This document shows positions 36,768 through 45,763 of a stretch of DNA of 64,000 nt, piece by piece. The notes beneath the pieces were generated by a model that was not told where the DNA came from, ran no database searches, and saw only the letters and a program-made list of their open reading frames with translations. Within the stretch, counting starts at the first letter, position 1. Each line of letters opens with the position of its first letter. The position numbers were made by a program, and so were the translations under genes. This stretch comes from Pseudoalteromonas luteoviolacea (lineage in GTDB: Bacteria > Pseudomonadota > Gammaproteobacteria > Enterobacterales > Alteromonadaceae): positions 62,001-126,000 of the forward strand of contig NZ_MAUJ01000011.1 in the NCBI RefSeq assembly GCF_001696455.1, read 5' to 3'.

Positions 36768-37604
36768 TTGAGTACTGCTATAGAATTAGCTAAATTGCCA
36801 CTTCCTCAGGTTATTGAAGCGCTTAGTTATGAGGAGATTTATCAACAAATTGAGCAAGCTTTATTAGAAAAAATCCCCGCACACAGTTTATTGGCTTCAG
36901 ATCCCGCCATAAAGCTATTGGAGTTAGCTGCTTATCGCGAGCTACTGTTACGTCAGCGTATTAACGATGCCGCCAAATCAGTGATGTTGGCTTTTGCCGC
37001 AGGAAATGATTTAGATCACTTAGGTGCATTGTTTGGTATTGCAAGGGATGAACACGAAGAAGACGAGCGTTACCGACAGCGGATCCCTATGTCACTGGAA
37101 AGCTATAGCATGGCTGGTACTCGTGGGGCGTACGAATACCATACTTTTTCAGCCAGTCATTTAGTACATGATGTCTATGTTGACTCTGAACAACCCGGTC
37201 GAGTCAATGTGTATGCTTTGTTAGATACGATGAGCGAGGCACAGGCGAATGAAGTAAAAGGTGATATAGAAGCGCGACTCAATGATGAGGATATTAGGCC
37301 AATCACCGATGAAGTTATCGTCAATTTGGTCATGCCAACTTTAATCCCATTATCTGCGCAAGTTTACTTGAATGTGGGGGCTAACAAGGCGCAGGTAGAG
37401 TTAGCAATCATGCAAGCGCTCGATACATTTATTCTGAACCATTTCAAGTTCGGAGCCGAGGTACCACACTCGGGTATCATTGATGCACTTCATCAACCTG
37501 GGGTACGCAAAGTAAAACTGTTAACACCGACAGAAGATCTGCAACCCAGTGTAAATCAGGCGTATCGCCTGACCCTTGATCTAGTTTTTCCTGAAGAGGC
37601 ATAA
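36768..37604 (+). CDS. Baseplate J-like protein, module 1 (J1)
   Basis: P2 gpJ/T4 gp6-type baseplate wedge protein. Start TTG 36768 has AAGGAG nine bases upstream and aligns with the start of J3, giving 278-279 residues; the longer frame from TTG 36714 has none. Family elements: KLPLPQVIEALSYEEIYQQI, LLELAAYRELLLRQRINDAA, LDHLGALFGIAR, DERYRQRI and HLVHDVYVDSEQPGRVNVY. J proteins connect the hub to the tail-fibre side of the baseplate. First of four paralogues in the window. I1 follows three bases later. Confidence 0.88.
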   Translation: MSTAIELAKLPLPQVIEALSYEEIYQQIEQALLEKIPAHSLLASDPAIKLLELAAYRELLLRQRINDAAKSVMLAFAAGNDLDHLGALFGIARDEHEEDERYRQRIPMSLESYSMAGTRGAYEYHTFSASHLVHDVYVDSEQPGRVNVYALLDTMSEAQANEVKGDIEARLNDEDIRPITDEVIVNLVMPTLIPLSAQVYLNVGANKAQVELAIMQALDTFILNHFKFGAEVPHSGIIDALHQPGVRKVKLLTPTEDLQPSVNQAYRLTLDLVFPEEA

Positions 37605-37607
37605 AAG

Positions 37608-38618
37608 ATGAGAAATCCGTCATTATTGCCAGTGAATAAAACACGACTGGAAAGTGAATTAGAACAGAGCCTCGCGTTAAACAGAACGCAATTTAATACC
37701 GAACGGGTGATCCCCGAGAGTATTGGCTCACAGTGGGACCCGCTTACTTGCCCAGAAGGATTGTTACCATGGTTGGCGTGGGCGCTCTCGGTTGATGAAT
37801 GGGATGAAACATGGTCAGTAGAAACTAAGCGGTCAATGATTGCTCACTCAGTTTCTATCCATAAACACAAAGGGACAGTTGGGGCCGTTAAAAGGGCCCT
37901 ACAATCGCTCGGTTTGCAAATCGAATTCTTTGAATGGTTTGAGGATATTGATGACGTATATCTTGCACCACATCACAGTGGTGAGCCTTATACTTTTACC
38001 TTTATCGCTTGGGCAAACGAAATACCTTACACCAGCCGCGCAGTGGTGTTAGATCAGAAACTCTATGATGCCATTTACAGAGTGACCAATCAGACAAAGC
38101 CACAGCGCGCACATTTTGATTTTTTAGTTGGTATGAAAATGTCGTCGCAAGCCGTCGTTGCCAGTTCAGCGCACGGATTTGCAAGTAATCGACTTTATGC
38201 CAAAGTTATGCCGCATGAGAAGCGTCGTGCTGGCAGCAATACACTCTCACTCGCTGGTGCCATCTCTGGGCATCGCACAGCCGCTTCCCGCCACTATGCA
38301 GCATCTTCATCAGAGCGAGCTATTACAGCAAAATCTCAGCCAGGATGCGCCCTTGTCATTCGAAAACAAGTGCCTTTGATTAGTCGCCAGCGTGTGAGCA
38401 CTGCGAATGTACGCAGCTTGAATGCACGCGCAAAACTGGGTTTTGGCGCTGCGTTGTCAACGGGCTCCGGACAAGTTGTCAGAACATACATTCGCAGTGA
38501 GCAAACCATGCCTTCGCGCTTTATTGAGTTTAGTTGCCAGATGGCTGGCGCAATCTCGAAAAGTGCAAAGCAAACGACCGTGCGTCGTTTGTATCTAAAT
38601 GCAGTTACTGCAACCTAA
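37608..38618 (+). CDS. Phage tail protein I, module 1 (I1), with extended C-terminus
   Basis: P2 gpI-like baseplate protein. Residues 1-180 are the gpI domain: QWDPLTCPEGLLPWLAWALS, VDEWDETW, HKHKGTVGAVKRAL and the TNQTKPQRAHFDF end. Residues ~185-336 are a Ser/Ala/Arg-rich extension with loosely repeated units, absent from P2 gpI (176 residues). It follows J1 by three bases and precedes the collar adaptor H1. The extension may present a docking or receptor surface. Confidence 0.83.
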   Translation: MRNPSLLPVNKTRLESELEQSLALNRTQFNTERVIPESIGSQWDPLTCPEGLLPWLAWALSVDEWDETWSVETKRSMIAHSVSIHKHKGTVGAVKRALQSLGLQIEFFEWFEDIDDVYLAPHHSGEPYTFTFIAWANEIPYTSRAVVLDQKLYDAIYRVTNQTKPQRAHFDFLVGMKMSSQAVVASSAHGFASNRLYAKVMPHEKRRAGSNTLSLAGAISGHRTAASRHYAASSSERAITAKSQPGCALVIRKQVPLISRQRVSTANVRSLNARAKLGFGAALSTGSGQVVRTYIRSEQTMPSRFIEFSCQMAGAISKSAKQTTVRRLYLNAVTAT

Positions 38619-38644
38619 ACATTTCGAAAACAAGGAGTGCAATA

Positions 38645-39199
38645 GTGAGCACGATTTTACAGCCGGTGATCACCTCAGCGGGGCTTGCTGCTGTGTTCAG
38701 AGCACAGCAAAAAGGTTTTAAAGCCAAGATCACAAAAATAGGAATAGGCTCTGGTGTTCATCAAGTTGATGAAAACACCACGAACCTAAAAGATGAAAAG
38801 TATCGCCTAGATATCGACCATGCAGAGTATTTTGAGGATCAAAAACAGTTACATTTGACTGTTCGAGATGACTCAAAAGTTGCTGGTGATGGCTTCTTCG
38901 TCAATGAAGTTGGTTTTTATACCGAAGAAGAAGTTAATGGCCAAGTGCGTCATGTATTGTTTGCGGTTTACTCGGCAAACGAGCCAATTGCTTATAAGTC
39001 TAATGACATAGATTTATTGTTGGCGTTTGACCTTACTTTGACGGGTGTGCCTGGCGATGCCATTACCATTATCGATAAAGGCGTAGATTTTAATATCTTA
39101 ATCGCGCCAGAGCTTGCCAAAATGGCTCGCTCTCAAATCATGAATATGTATCGTCACTTAAAACAAAAGTTTGCATTAATTGACAAAGGAATTTTGTAA
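38645..39199 (+). CDS. Tail-collar fibre adaptor, gpH N-terminal type (H1)
   Basis: 184 residues from GTG 38645, preceded by AAGGAG; the frame is open upstream to 38534 inside I1. It matches the N-terminal collar domain of P2 gpH-like fibres: TSAGLAAVFRAQQKGFKAKI, TKIGIGSG, FFVNEVGFYTEEE, VLFAVYS and LAFDLTLTGVPGDAITI. Unlike P2 gpH it ends right after this domain, so it probably anchors a fibre encoded separately. Confidence 0.8.
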   Translation: MSTILQPVITSAGLAAVFRAQQKGFKAKITKIGIGSGVHQVDENTTNLKDEKYRLDIDHAEYFEDQKQLHLTVRDDSKVAGDGFFVNEVGFYTEEEVNGQVRHVLFAVYSANEPIAYKSNDIDLLLAFDLTLTGVPGDAITIIDKGVDFNILIAPELAKMARSQIMNMYRHLKQKFALIDKGIL

Positions 39200-39208
39200 G
39201 GAAGGTCT

Positions 39209-39475
39209 ATGAAAAAAGAAGATAACTTGCGTGCACAGACGCTCGCAGAAGAAGCGTTGAAATTGATGCAAGAAGCGAAGGTTTTGCAGCAACAAGCTCA
39301 GTGTCAAGCGGCGCGAATTTTAGGTTATCAACAGCAAAGCGATGGCCTCGCATTTAAATATTTAGCTGCCAAAGCTGAATATGGTGAGCAAAGCTTGGAA
39401 GCAAATGAAGCGAAACAAGCGTGGCTTTTTGCTAGAAAGGCTGTGCAAGCTCGTTATCCTAAATTTCATGACTAA
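39209..39475 (+). CDS. Small fibre-associated protein, KQAW...YPK family
   Basis: An 88-residue helical, Ala/Gln-rich protein. Its end (EAKQAWLFARKAVQARYPKF) matches the ends of two other small proteins of this locus, at 42904 and 61389. It lies directly after H1 and before the first fibre gene. By position it may be a fibre chaperone or a short coiled-coil linker. I do not recognise a named family. Confidence 0.6.
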   Translation: MKKEDNLRAQTLAEEALKLMQEAKVLQQQAQCQAARILGYQQQSDGLAFKYLAAKAEYGEQSLEANEAKQAWLFARKAVQARYPKFHD

Positions 39476-39497
39476 TTAGTTTTTTGATAGTGCTTTT

Positions 39498-39520
39498 GCC
39501 CACCATTGGTGGGCTTTTTT
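39498..39520 (+). terminator. Hairpin before fibre gene F1
   Basis: Perfect GCCCACC / GGTGGGC 7-bp stem (39498-39504 with 39508-39514) and six T: a textbook intrinsic terminator, only 20 bases before the F1 start codon. The same hairpin recurs before F2 and F3. Confidence 0.8.
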
Positions 39521-39540
39521 GTTTATAGCGGAGATATTTA

Positions 39541-40317
39541 ATGTCATTAGAACAGGATATAACTCGCGTCGTTGAAGCCACCGAAGGCTTGACGGCAACA
39601 GTTGACAATCAGATCAGTGAGATCACCAATAAGTTGAACTCGGCTGTGGCCGAGACTAAAACCAAGGTAGATGCGCATCTTGCTAGCGCAGACGCGCTGC
39701 TTAATTCGTATGAAGAGCGCCAATCGCATTTTCGAATTACCAAAAACCAAGCATTAGTTGCAAACCAAGCAGGTTCGTTCCCTGAGGCTTGGGCAGGCGG
39801 TTTTGTCACTAAAGCGACTTTATTAGAAAAAGTCGAAACGGGTATTGAGTTAAATCAGCGTACCCCTCTTGCGAGAGAGTTTTTACAAGCGATTAATTCT
39901 GATACTAAGTGGTTTGCGCAAAACTTTAATATTTGGGAGTTGGAATATGCACCAAACCGAGGTGGTGAAAACAGCCACATCGATGCGTATTTAATGTACC
40001 AATACTTGAGAAGACCTACACATATTACGGCGGGTGCAATCGTGAAACATATTCGTGGTGTTGTGCCTACAGGGTTTTGGTGTACCGGGTTAAAAGCGGG
40101 TGAGGCTGCAAAGGTATGCGGTGTGCATATCGGGCATAGTAGTCGAAATCACTATACACACTGTCATCCATATGTACCAGGCAAGAACTTACCCGCAGAT
40201 CAAACAGGTGTGATACAAGTTGCACTACCTGCTGTTGTCACTGGTCATGTACCTATCGATAAAGCTTGGGGTCAGTTCGCCTATATTGGCGACGATACTC
40301 ATGATGTGATTGCATAA
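39541..40317 (+). CDS. Tail fibre protein F1
   Basis: A 258-residue protein. The N-terminus (MSLEQDITRVVEATEGLTAT, coiled coil to about residue 60) is shared with F2 and F3 and would be the anchor. The remaining ~190 residues are unrelated to them and contain a His/Cys-rich stretch (VCGVHIGHSSRNHYTHCHPY) that could bind metal or a receptor. Ribosome binding site CGGAGA. Partner small protein C1 follows after 21 bases. Fibre assignment rests on architecture and context. Confidence 0.65.
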   Translation: MSLEQDITRVVEATEGLTATVDNQISEITNKLNSAVAETKTKVDAHLASADALLNSYEERQSHFRITKNQALVANQAGSFPEAWAGGFVTKATLLEKVETGIELNQRTPLAREFLQAINSDTKWFAQNFNIWELEYAPNRGGENSHIDAYLMYQYLRRPTHITAGAIVKHIRGVVPTGFWCTGLKAGEAAKVCGVHIGHSSRNHYTHCHPYVPGKNLPADQTGVIQVALPAVVTGHVPIDKAWGQFAYIGDDTHDVIA

Positions 40318-40338
40318 GGTCAAGGAGATATAACTTAA

Positions 40339-40800
40339 ATGGCTAAACTAATTGTAAATGGACAAGCTACAGAGCAGTTTTTTGATGCAAGTATGCCGCA
40401 GCATGCTGTTGCACAGCTGGTGGCAGAAAATTTCGGTGAAGAGAGTACATTTTCAGTGGAGCTGACTGTCGATGAGGCTTTGCAACAAAGCCGTGCTGTA
40501 GTAAGAACTCAGCTTGAGCAGCAAGTTGCAGACACGGAATCATTGCTTGGTACGACATCGGATACTGTACATCTATTGCTAAATGAGCTGAGCGCTTTTG
40601 TGAATAAGTTAAGTGCAGCTCAAACGCTGGCAGAAATGCGTGCGTCTACGGAATCACTCAAAACAGCGATAGGCGGCGTGGAAACAAAAGTAACCAATGG
40701 TGAACTTAGTTTCCCTTATCAAACGAAAGGTCAAAGCGACGTAATGACTGACATTATCGCGCGTGCTAATGGCGTTGATGCAGTCCTTAAAGCGCAGTAA
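40339..40800 (+). CDS. Fibre partner protein C1, SLLG-TSD family
   Basis: A 153-residue protein. An N-terminal segment (MAKLIVNGQATEQFFDASMP) precedes a helical core with SLLGTTSDTVHLLLNELSAF, then VNKLSAAQTLAEMRASTESL and LSFPYQTKGQSDVMTDIIAR. The core is shared with C2 (41512) and C5 (47793), each following a fibre gene. The likely role is a fibre-specific chaperone or distal cap. I know no named family. Confidence 0.6.
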   Translation: MAKLIVNGQATEQFFDASMPQHAVAQLVAENFGEESTFSVELTVDEALQQSRAVVRTQLEQQVADTESLLGTTSDTVHLLLNELSAFVNKLSAAQTLAEMRASTESLKTAIGGVETKVTNGELSFPYQTKGQSDVMTDIIARANGVDAVLKAQ

Positions 40801-40869
40801 CTAAGTATCAATAGGGTCTTGAGCACACCTTATTGATTTTGAATTTTCATTCTTAAACCTAAACGTAAA

Positions 40870-40893
40870 GCCCGCCATTTGGTGGGCTTTTTT
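40870..40893 (+). terminator. Hairpin before fibre gene F2
   Basis: GCCCGCC/GGTGGGC stem (40870-40876 with 40881-40887, one G-U pair), ATTT loop and T run, about 22 bases before the F2 ATG; a copy of the F1 hairpin. Confidence 0.75.
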
Positions 40894-40915
40894 ATTTTTT
40901 ACTTGGAGGTAATTT

Positions 40916-41497
40916 ATGTCTTTAGAGCAAGACATTGCAAATGTAGTCAGTGCAGCAGAGCAACTCACTGGCATTGTGGATACAAAAATTGAAGATATTA
41001 ACAGCACGGTGAATGGCAAAGTGGCTGAGATAAATTCAACAATTTCTCAGCAAGTGTCACGAGTGAATGAGGCACTAGAAAGTAAACAAATTATCGGCGA
41101 CGGTGGAAGAGGCACTCGAAGTATTGATATTGCTCGGTATTTCTCAGCTGCAGTTGGTGGTACATATATTCATTTAAAACTGCCTTATCGGCTAGATAGA
41201 GACAATCATATGTACCATATCAAAGTAAATGGCTATGAATTCCACAAAGGCAAACTGGTGGACACAACATTTGTTGGGTATTGCTATAACCAAGGGAATA
41301 TTCTTGGTTTCAAGCAAGAACTTGGGACGCATGAGCCATTTTCATATGTTGGCACTGACAGTCACATATATCTGCGACTAACTATCGAAGATAAATACTA
41401 TTTAAACCTCAGTGTAGATTCCATGTATGTAGGAAATGGCACGGTACTTAAACCTGGTGATATCGAAGTCATTGAAAGCACAGAATTAGAACTATAA
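40916..41497 (+). CDS. Tail fibre protein F2
   Basis: A 193-residue protein with the shared anchor start (MSLEQDIANVVSAAEQLTGI, coiled coil to ~58), then a unique ~135-residue C-terminal domain with beta-rich, Tyr/Gly-containing segments (GTYIHLKLPYRLDRDNHMYH). GGAGG lies just before the ATG. The hairpin-RBS-anchor unit is duplicated from F1 while the tip differs, as expected for swapped receptor-binding domains. C2 follows. Confidence 0.62.
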   Translation: MSLEQDIANVVSAAEQLTGIVDTKIEDINSTVNGKVAEINSTISQQVSRVNEALESKQIIGDGGRGTRSIDIARYFSAAVGGTYIHLKLPYRLDRDNHMYHIKVNGYEFHKGKLVDTTFVGYCYNQGNILGFKQELGTHEPFSYVGTDSHIYLRLTIEDKYYLNLSVDSMYVGNGTVLKPGDIEVIESTELEL

Positions 41498-41511
41498 TTA
41501 TAAGGACAATA

Positions 41512-41883
41512 ATGATGGATAATATGATTGCAAACCAGTTGTCGACAGAAAATGAACAAAAAATCCTTGAAAGAAATCAGCGAATTACAAAGAGGCAAAA
41601 AATTACCAACCGAATTGCAGATGAAGGCAGTTTGCTGGGTTCAACGTCAGATATCTCCCATATTCTGCTCCATGAGTTAAGCATCTTTGTAAACAAATTA
41701 TCGCAAGCTAACTCCCTAGCTGAAATGCGCGCCTCAACAGAGTCATTGAAAAATGTCATTGGCGCAATTGAAGGAAAAGTTGCCAGTGGTGAGGTTGAAT
41801 TACCATATCAAATAAAAGGTCAAACAGCAGCGCTAGATGAAGCACTAACGCGTGCTCATGGCGTCAGCAATTTGCTGAAATAA
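41512..41883 (+). CDS. Fibre partner protein C2, SLLG-TSD family
   Basis: A 123-residue protein. The core SLLGSTSDISHILLHELSIF, VNKLSQANSLAEMRASTESL and ELPYQIKGQTAALDEALTRA closely matches C1; the N-terminus is shorter and charged. AAGGA precedes the double ATG. Paired with F2. Confidence 0.6.
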   Translation: MMDNMIANQLSTENEQKILERNQRITKRQKITNRIADEGSLLGSTSDISHILLHELSIFVNKLSQANSLAEMRASTESLKNVIGAIEGKVASGEVELPYQIKGQTAALDEALTRAHGVSNLLK

Positions 41884-41936
41884 TGCAGACAAATACGCTG
41901 TAATTTAATCAGCATACAGAATTATAAACAAACTCA

Positions 41937-41961
41937 GCCCACCAACTCGGTGGGCTTTTTT
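41937..41961 (+). terminator. Hairpin before fibre gene F3
   Basis: Perfect GCCCACC/GGTGGGC stem (41937-41943 with 41949-41955) with T6, 23 bases before the F3 start; the third copy of this element. Confidence 0.78.
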
Positions 41962-41983
41962 ATTTTAAAACGGAGGTAAAGTG

Positions 41984-42892
41984 ATGTCCTTAGAGCAAGA
42001 CATTGCCCGCGTCGTTGAAGCTGCAGAAAAGCTCAGTGATGTGGTGGATACAAAAATTGAAGATATTGATAATCGAGTGGCACAGAAAGCCATTGAGATT
42101 GACCAAAAAAATGCGGTTTTGGAGAGCCGTTTAACAGCTAAGGAACAAGCGGTTGATGCAAAGATAAGTGAGTTTCAAAAGGCATTACCTTTAGCGCCAA
42201 ACTTATTGGTTGATACCAAGTATTTTAATGGGATAGGCGAAGATAATGTAGCCGTAGATATGGTCACTTCACATAGCAAACCATGGCGCTGTTGGATTGA
42301 TTATGGCGTTGAGGCGTCGGGTACTGTGACTAAGCTGACAGTAGGCAAGCTAGCTGAAAATGGTTTAAAACCTGAAGGGGAGTTTTTAACTCGAGCGCTG
42401 GGTAGCGAACGCACTGAAAACAACTTTTATGGTAGTAATTTCAAGGTGCTACTGTTTGATGTCGAGATTATCAAGGGCAGAGATAGTAATCCTAATGAAG
42501 GTCATTTCTTCGTTTTAAGTCAAGGTGTTGACACCTACACTGGATGGGGTCGTGGTGAGTTTTTAACTCAATCTAGTTGTTGGGTTAACGTTTTGGAATG
42601 TTCTGATGGTATCAACTTTTATCCTGCGGCAAACCGTGTAGCAAACATTCAAGTTGATAAGAGTGACTTAGGGAAAGGCTGGATTTATAAGCATTCAACA
42701 AGAACTGGTTGGGGTGGAAACCACTCTCCACTGTTCTCAGGCAAAGGGCGAATGAAAGTCGCGATCTGTTTACCTTATGTTGGTACGGGTGATCATGGTA
42801 ACAATATGATTTGGGCAAACGACGTGGGTCACCCATATTCACATACAGACGCTACAGAGTTTTTCAATAACAACGTCAAAGAAGCAAGCTAG
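41984..42892 (+). CDS. Tail fibre protein F3
   Basis: A 302-residue protein starting at ATG 41984 (GTG 41981 is also in frame), with CGGAGG upstream. Anchor MSLEQDIARVVEAAEKLSDV and a coiled coil extending to about residue 70, then a ~230-residue unique domain with many Trp, Gly and Asn residues (GWGRGEFLTQSSCWVNVLEC). Same hairpin and leader as F1 and F2. Followed by C3. Confidence 0.65.
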   Translation: MSLEQDIARVVEAAEKLSDVVDTKIEDIDNRVAQKAIEIDQKNAVLESRLTAKEQAVDAKISEFQKALPLAPNLLVDTKYFNGIGEDNVAVDMVTSHSKPWRCWIDYGVEASGTVTKLTVGKLAENGLKPEGEFLTRALGSERTENNFYGSNFKVLLFDVEIIKGRDSNPNEGHFFVLSQGVDTYTGWGRGEFLTQSSCWVNVLECSDGINFYPAANRVANIQVDKSDLGKGWIYKHSTRTGWGGNHSPLFSGKGRMKVAICLPYVGTGDHGNNMIWANDVGHPYSHTDATEFFNNNVKEAS

Positions 42893-42903
42893 GGATAGTA
42901 AAC

Positions 42904-43206
42904 ATGGCAGTATTAAAACAAATTTCGACAGGTAAAATTGTTGCGAGCGGTATTCATAGCATGCAGTCAGCAAAAGAAGTTGCTGAGCTGGCAGGGTATG
43001 CAGATGGAGATTACGAAGTTGTTTATTCCGAAGAAGAAATAACCCAATCAAGATTATTTGAATACAAAGAAAAAAGCGACCATTTGTTTATTGACTATAT
43101 GGCTAATTTAACTGAACTTGGTGACAATGCGCAGGCCACCATTGACGCGAAACAGGCTTGGCTAGATGCAAGAGCCAGTGTGAAAGCAAGCTTTCCAAAG
43201 TCATAA
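42904..43206 (+). CDS. Fibre partner protein C3, KQAW...FPK family
   Basis: A 100-residue protein starting MAVLKQISTGKIVASGIHSM and ending DAKQAWLDARASVKASFPKS. The end matches the small proteins at 39209 and 61389. The C-terminal ...W...R..V...FP pattern is reminiscent of tail-assembly-chaperone-like proteins but I cannot name a family. Paired with F3, it closes the fibre set of module 1. Confidence 0.58.
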   Translation: MAVLKQISTGKIVASGIHSMQSAKEVAELAGYADGDYEVVYSEEEITQSRLFEYKEKSDHLFIDYMANLTELGDNAQATIDAKQAWLDARASVKASFPKS

Positions 43207-43226
43207 TTTATAAACTTCCCCATGTG

Positions 43227-43252
43227 CCTGACTAGGATTTAGTCAGGTATTT
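43227..43252 (+). terminator. Hairpin between module 1 and J2
   Basis: CCTGACT/AGTCAGG stem (43227-43233 with 43241-43247) with a seven-base loop but only a weak T tract. Unlike the other hairpins it may be partial or act only in RNA folding. Confidence 0.4.
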
Positions 43253-43278
43253 CTCAATACTTAATTAAGAGCTTAGTT

Positions 43279-44310
43279 ATGTCATTGACAAACTTTAGCG
43301 CCATTGATCTCAGCCGTTTGCCGGCGCCAAACCTCATTGAACCTTTAAGCTTTGAAAAGATTAGGGCTGAGATTTTAGATGATTTTAAAACGCGATTCCC
43401 AAACGCTGAGTTGAATTTAGTGAGCGACCCGGTCATAAAGCTGGTGGAGTCTTTTACTTATCGTGAGTTACTGCTGCGTCAACGGATTAACGAGAGCGCC
43501 CACAGTGTACTTTTAGCAAATGCAACAAGTAGCGAACTGGATTATCTTGGGAATCGTTTTGGGGTTGAGCGCGTATTATTGGTCCCCGCAGACGATAGCA
43601 AAATACCACCTCAGACGGCTGAGTATGAGAGTGACGAGAGGTTTCGCGAGCGTATCGCACTTGCTTTGGAGGGATTTAGTACCGCGGGGCCCGCAGGCGC
43701 TTATGCATTTCATGCGATGAAGGGGTCGCAGCACGTTAAAGATGTATTCGTCGACGCGCCGCAATTTGCATACGTTGATTTATCTGAACAAGTTAATAAT
43801 TTACTGCCCCCAAGTGCAAGGCTACTTGTGTGTACAAACGATGCAGGGTTAACACCTGATGTATTGACAGGAGCAATACCACCAGAGCCAATGCCCGGTG
43901 ATGTCGCAATAACGCTGTTAACTGACCAAGGAAATGGTCAAGCAACGGAAGGGATTATTGAGCAAGTTCAGGCGCAGCTGAATAAAGACAATGTGCGCCC
44001 GCTTACCGACAGGGTTCACATCAAATCGGCAGAGATCGTTGAATTTGCACTCGATGCAACGTTGCATATTTATCCTGGGATGGATGGCGCAGCATTGGTC
44101 AATGAAGCAAAGCAAAGTTTAACTGCTTGGCTGAATCAACATCATCAGCTAGGCCATGATATTTCACTGTCAGGTTTGTATGCGGTACTTCATCAGGAAG
44201 GGGTACAGCGAGTTGAATTACACTCTCCGCAGTGGGATATATCAATAAAAGAACACCAAGCGGCATTTTGCTCTTCAGTCAATATCGAGTTAGGGGAAGA
44301 GCATGTCTAA
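43279..44310 (+). CDS. Baseplate J-like protein, module 2 (J2)
   Basis: A 343-residue gpJ-like wedge protein. Same framework as J1 (LIEPLSFEKIRAEIL, VKLVESFTYRELLLRQRINE, LDYLGNRFGVER, DERFRERIAL, STAGPAGAYAFHAMKGSQHV). It has a ~50-residue insertion around residues 165-215 (Pro-rich, AGLTPDVLTGAIPPEPMPGD) in the region between the two conserved halves, so it is the longest of the four J paralogues. Overlaps I2 by eight bases. Confidence 0.87.
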   Translation: MSLTNFSAIDLSRLPAPNLIEPLSFEKIRAEILDDFKTRFPNAELNLVSDPVIKLVESFTYRELLLRQRINESAHSVLLANATSSELDYLGNRFGVERVLLVPADDSKIPPQTAEYESDERFRERIALALEGFSTAGPAGAYAFHAMKGSQHVKDVFVDAPQFAYVDLSEQVNNLLPPSARLLVCTNDAGLTPDVLTGAIPPEPMPGDVAITLLTDQGNGQATEGIIEQVQAQLNKDNVRPLTDRVHIKSAEIVEFALDATLHIYPGMDGAALVNEAKQSLTAWLNQHHQLGHDISLSGLYAVLHQEGVQRVELHSPQWDISIKEHQAAFCSSVNIELGEEHV

Positions 44311-45193
44311 CTTTTCTCTGCTGGGAAATACGACTGCACTTGAGCTTGCACTAGAGCATTGTAGTGATCGCATATTACAGACCCCAGTGAATATCCACCA
44401 ATTATGGGACCCATTTCAATGTCCAGCGAGCTTTCTCCCTTGGTTGGCTGATGCACTGAGCGTGGATGTCTGGGATAGCAACTGGCCAGAACACGTGAAG
44501 CGAAAAGTCATCGCGGATAGCGTGCCACGCCATAGATACAAAGGGACTGTGAATGCAGTTAATAATTCGCTTAATGTCCTCAACGCAAAAGTTGAGTTGC
44601 AGGAGTGGTGGCAGTATGGAGGTGTTCCGCATAGCGCTAAGTTGTTGGCGATTGCGAATGAAAATCTAGACAGCAACGGCAATACGTTTTTAAGCCCCAA
44701 ATTGCAGGCACAAATGTGGCAATCAGTCGTCGCGACCAAGCCACAGCGGACCCAAGTTGACTTTACAATTGGCGTTAACCTGAGTGCTGACATTCAAGTG
44801 ATTGGGGGTGCTCAAAGTGCTACGGTTCAAGTCGCGCTTAATAGAGATGAACCTATTTTTAACTTTGCTCCTGTAAATGTCGGCAGTTTGGCCAGTGCCC
44901 ATTCCAACAACCTACAAGTCACACGTTTTAGTGATAATCCAAGCATCGATTTCAATCTAAGCGATATACAAGTATTCACTTGCGGTCACACAAATCAAGT
45001 GGCGATAGATCTATTTCAAGATGCGCCAAGTGCAAACTTTACCGACTTGGTGACTGTATCTACGACAGCAATGTCGACACATATGTCGCAAACTCAAATG
45101 CGAGATAATCCTACATCAAACTTTGCAACTAGCAGTTCGATAGCAAGCGGTGCGTACACCGTTTCAATTCAAAATATTACGCTTAATTTTTAA
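44303..45193 (+). CDS. Phage tail protein I, module 2 (I2), with extended C-terminus
   Basis: A 296-residue gpI-like protein. The gpI core is residues 1-165 (LWDPFQCPASFLPWLADALS, VDVWDSNW, HRYKGTVNAVNNSL, ATKPQRTQVDFTIG). A ~130-residue tail of about four Asn/Ser/Thr-rich units follows, each with an FxxxP/NxxF-like turn (NRDEPIFNF, FSDNPSIDF, FQDAPSANF, MRDNPTSNF). Such a tail is absent from P2 gpI. Overlaps J2 and precedes H2. Confidence 0.83.
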   Translation: MSNFSLLGNTTALELALEHCSDRILQTPVNIHQLWDPFQCPASFLPWLADALSVDVWDSNWPEHVKRKVIADSVPRHRYKGTVNAVNNSLNVLNAKVELQEWWQYGGVPHSAKLLAIANENLDSNGNTFLSPKLQAQMWQSVVATKPQRTQVDFTIGVNLSADIQVIGGAQSATVQVALNRDEPIFNFAPVNVGSLASAHSNNLQVTRFSDNPSIDFNLSDIQVFTCGHTNQVAIDLFQDAPSANFTDLVTVSTTAMSTHMSQTQMRDNPTSNFATSSSIASGAYTVSIQNITLNF

Positions 45194-45207
45194 TCTGAGG
45201 TACATAT

Positions 45208-45762
45208 ATGAATGTATATACACCCGTTGTTACCCAGCAAGGGATAAATGCAGCGGTGAGTGCCCTTGAACAAGGGGTTAAAATCCAAATTGGTCATATT
45301 GCAGTCGGTGATTCAGGCTATACACCTGATAGAAACCAAACTGCTTTGAAAAGCCCAAAAAACACGGCACCAGTATCTGGTGCAGAAGTTGTCGGTAACG
45401 GCCAGTTTCATGTGACTGCTGAGTTCACTGATGATAAGCAATATGCAGTCAAAGAGGTCGGCTTCTATCTCAATGATCATGCAGACGAAAGTCAGCGAAC
45501 ATTATTTGCGGTGTGGTCTCACCCCGAAAATGTGCTTTTTTATCAGACTCCGATAGCGAAAATTGTACAAGGGTTTGATTTATTACTGTCGGCTGTTCCG
45601 CCAGATAGCCTTGATTTCAATGTAACAGGCGATTTGAGCCTCTATTATGCTGATGAATTTGCAGCGATGACAATTGCACAGGTGCAGATGGCCACGGCTC
45701 AAGTTCAATCCAATCATAGGCAAATACAGTTCAATGAACGTCTACTGGCTGTAGGAGCTTAA
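45208..45762 (+). CDS. Tail-collar fibre adaptor, gpH N-terminal type (H2)
   Basis: A 184-residue protein with the same collar domain as H1 and H4 (TQQGINAAVSALEQGVKIQI, GHIAVGDSGYTP, YAVKEVGFYLND, LFAVWSHP, IVQGFDLLLSAVPPDSLDFN) and a Gln-rich helical end. It stops at the end of the adaptor. F4 starts two bases after the stop, so adaptor and fibre are made as separate, coupled chains. Confidence 0.8.
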   Translation: MNVYTPVVTQQGINAAVSALEQGVKIQIGHIAVGDSGYTPDRNQTALKSPKNTAPVSGAEVVGNGQFHVTAEFTDDKQYAVKEVGFYLNDHADESQRTLFAVWSHPENVLFYQTPIAKIVQGFDLLLSAVPPDSLDFNVTGDLSLYYADEFAAMTIAQVQMATAQVQSNHRQIQFNERLLAVGA

Positions 45763-45763
45763 C

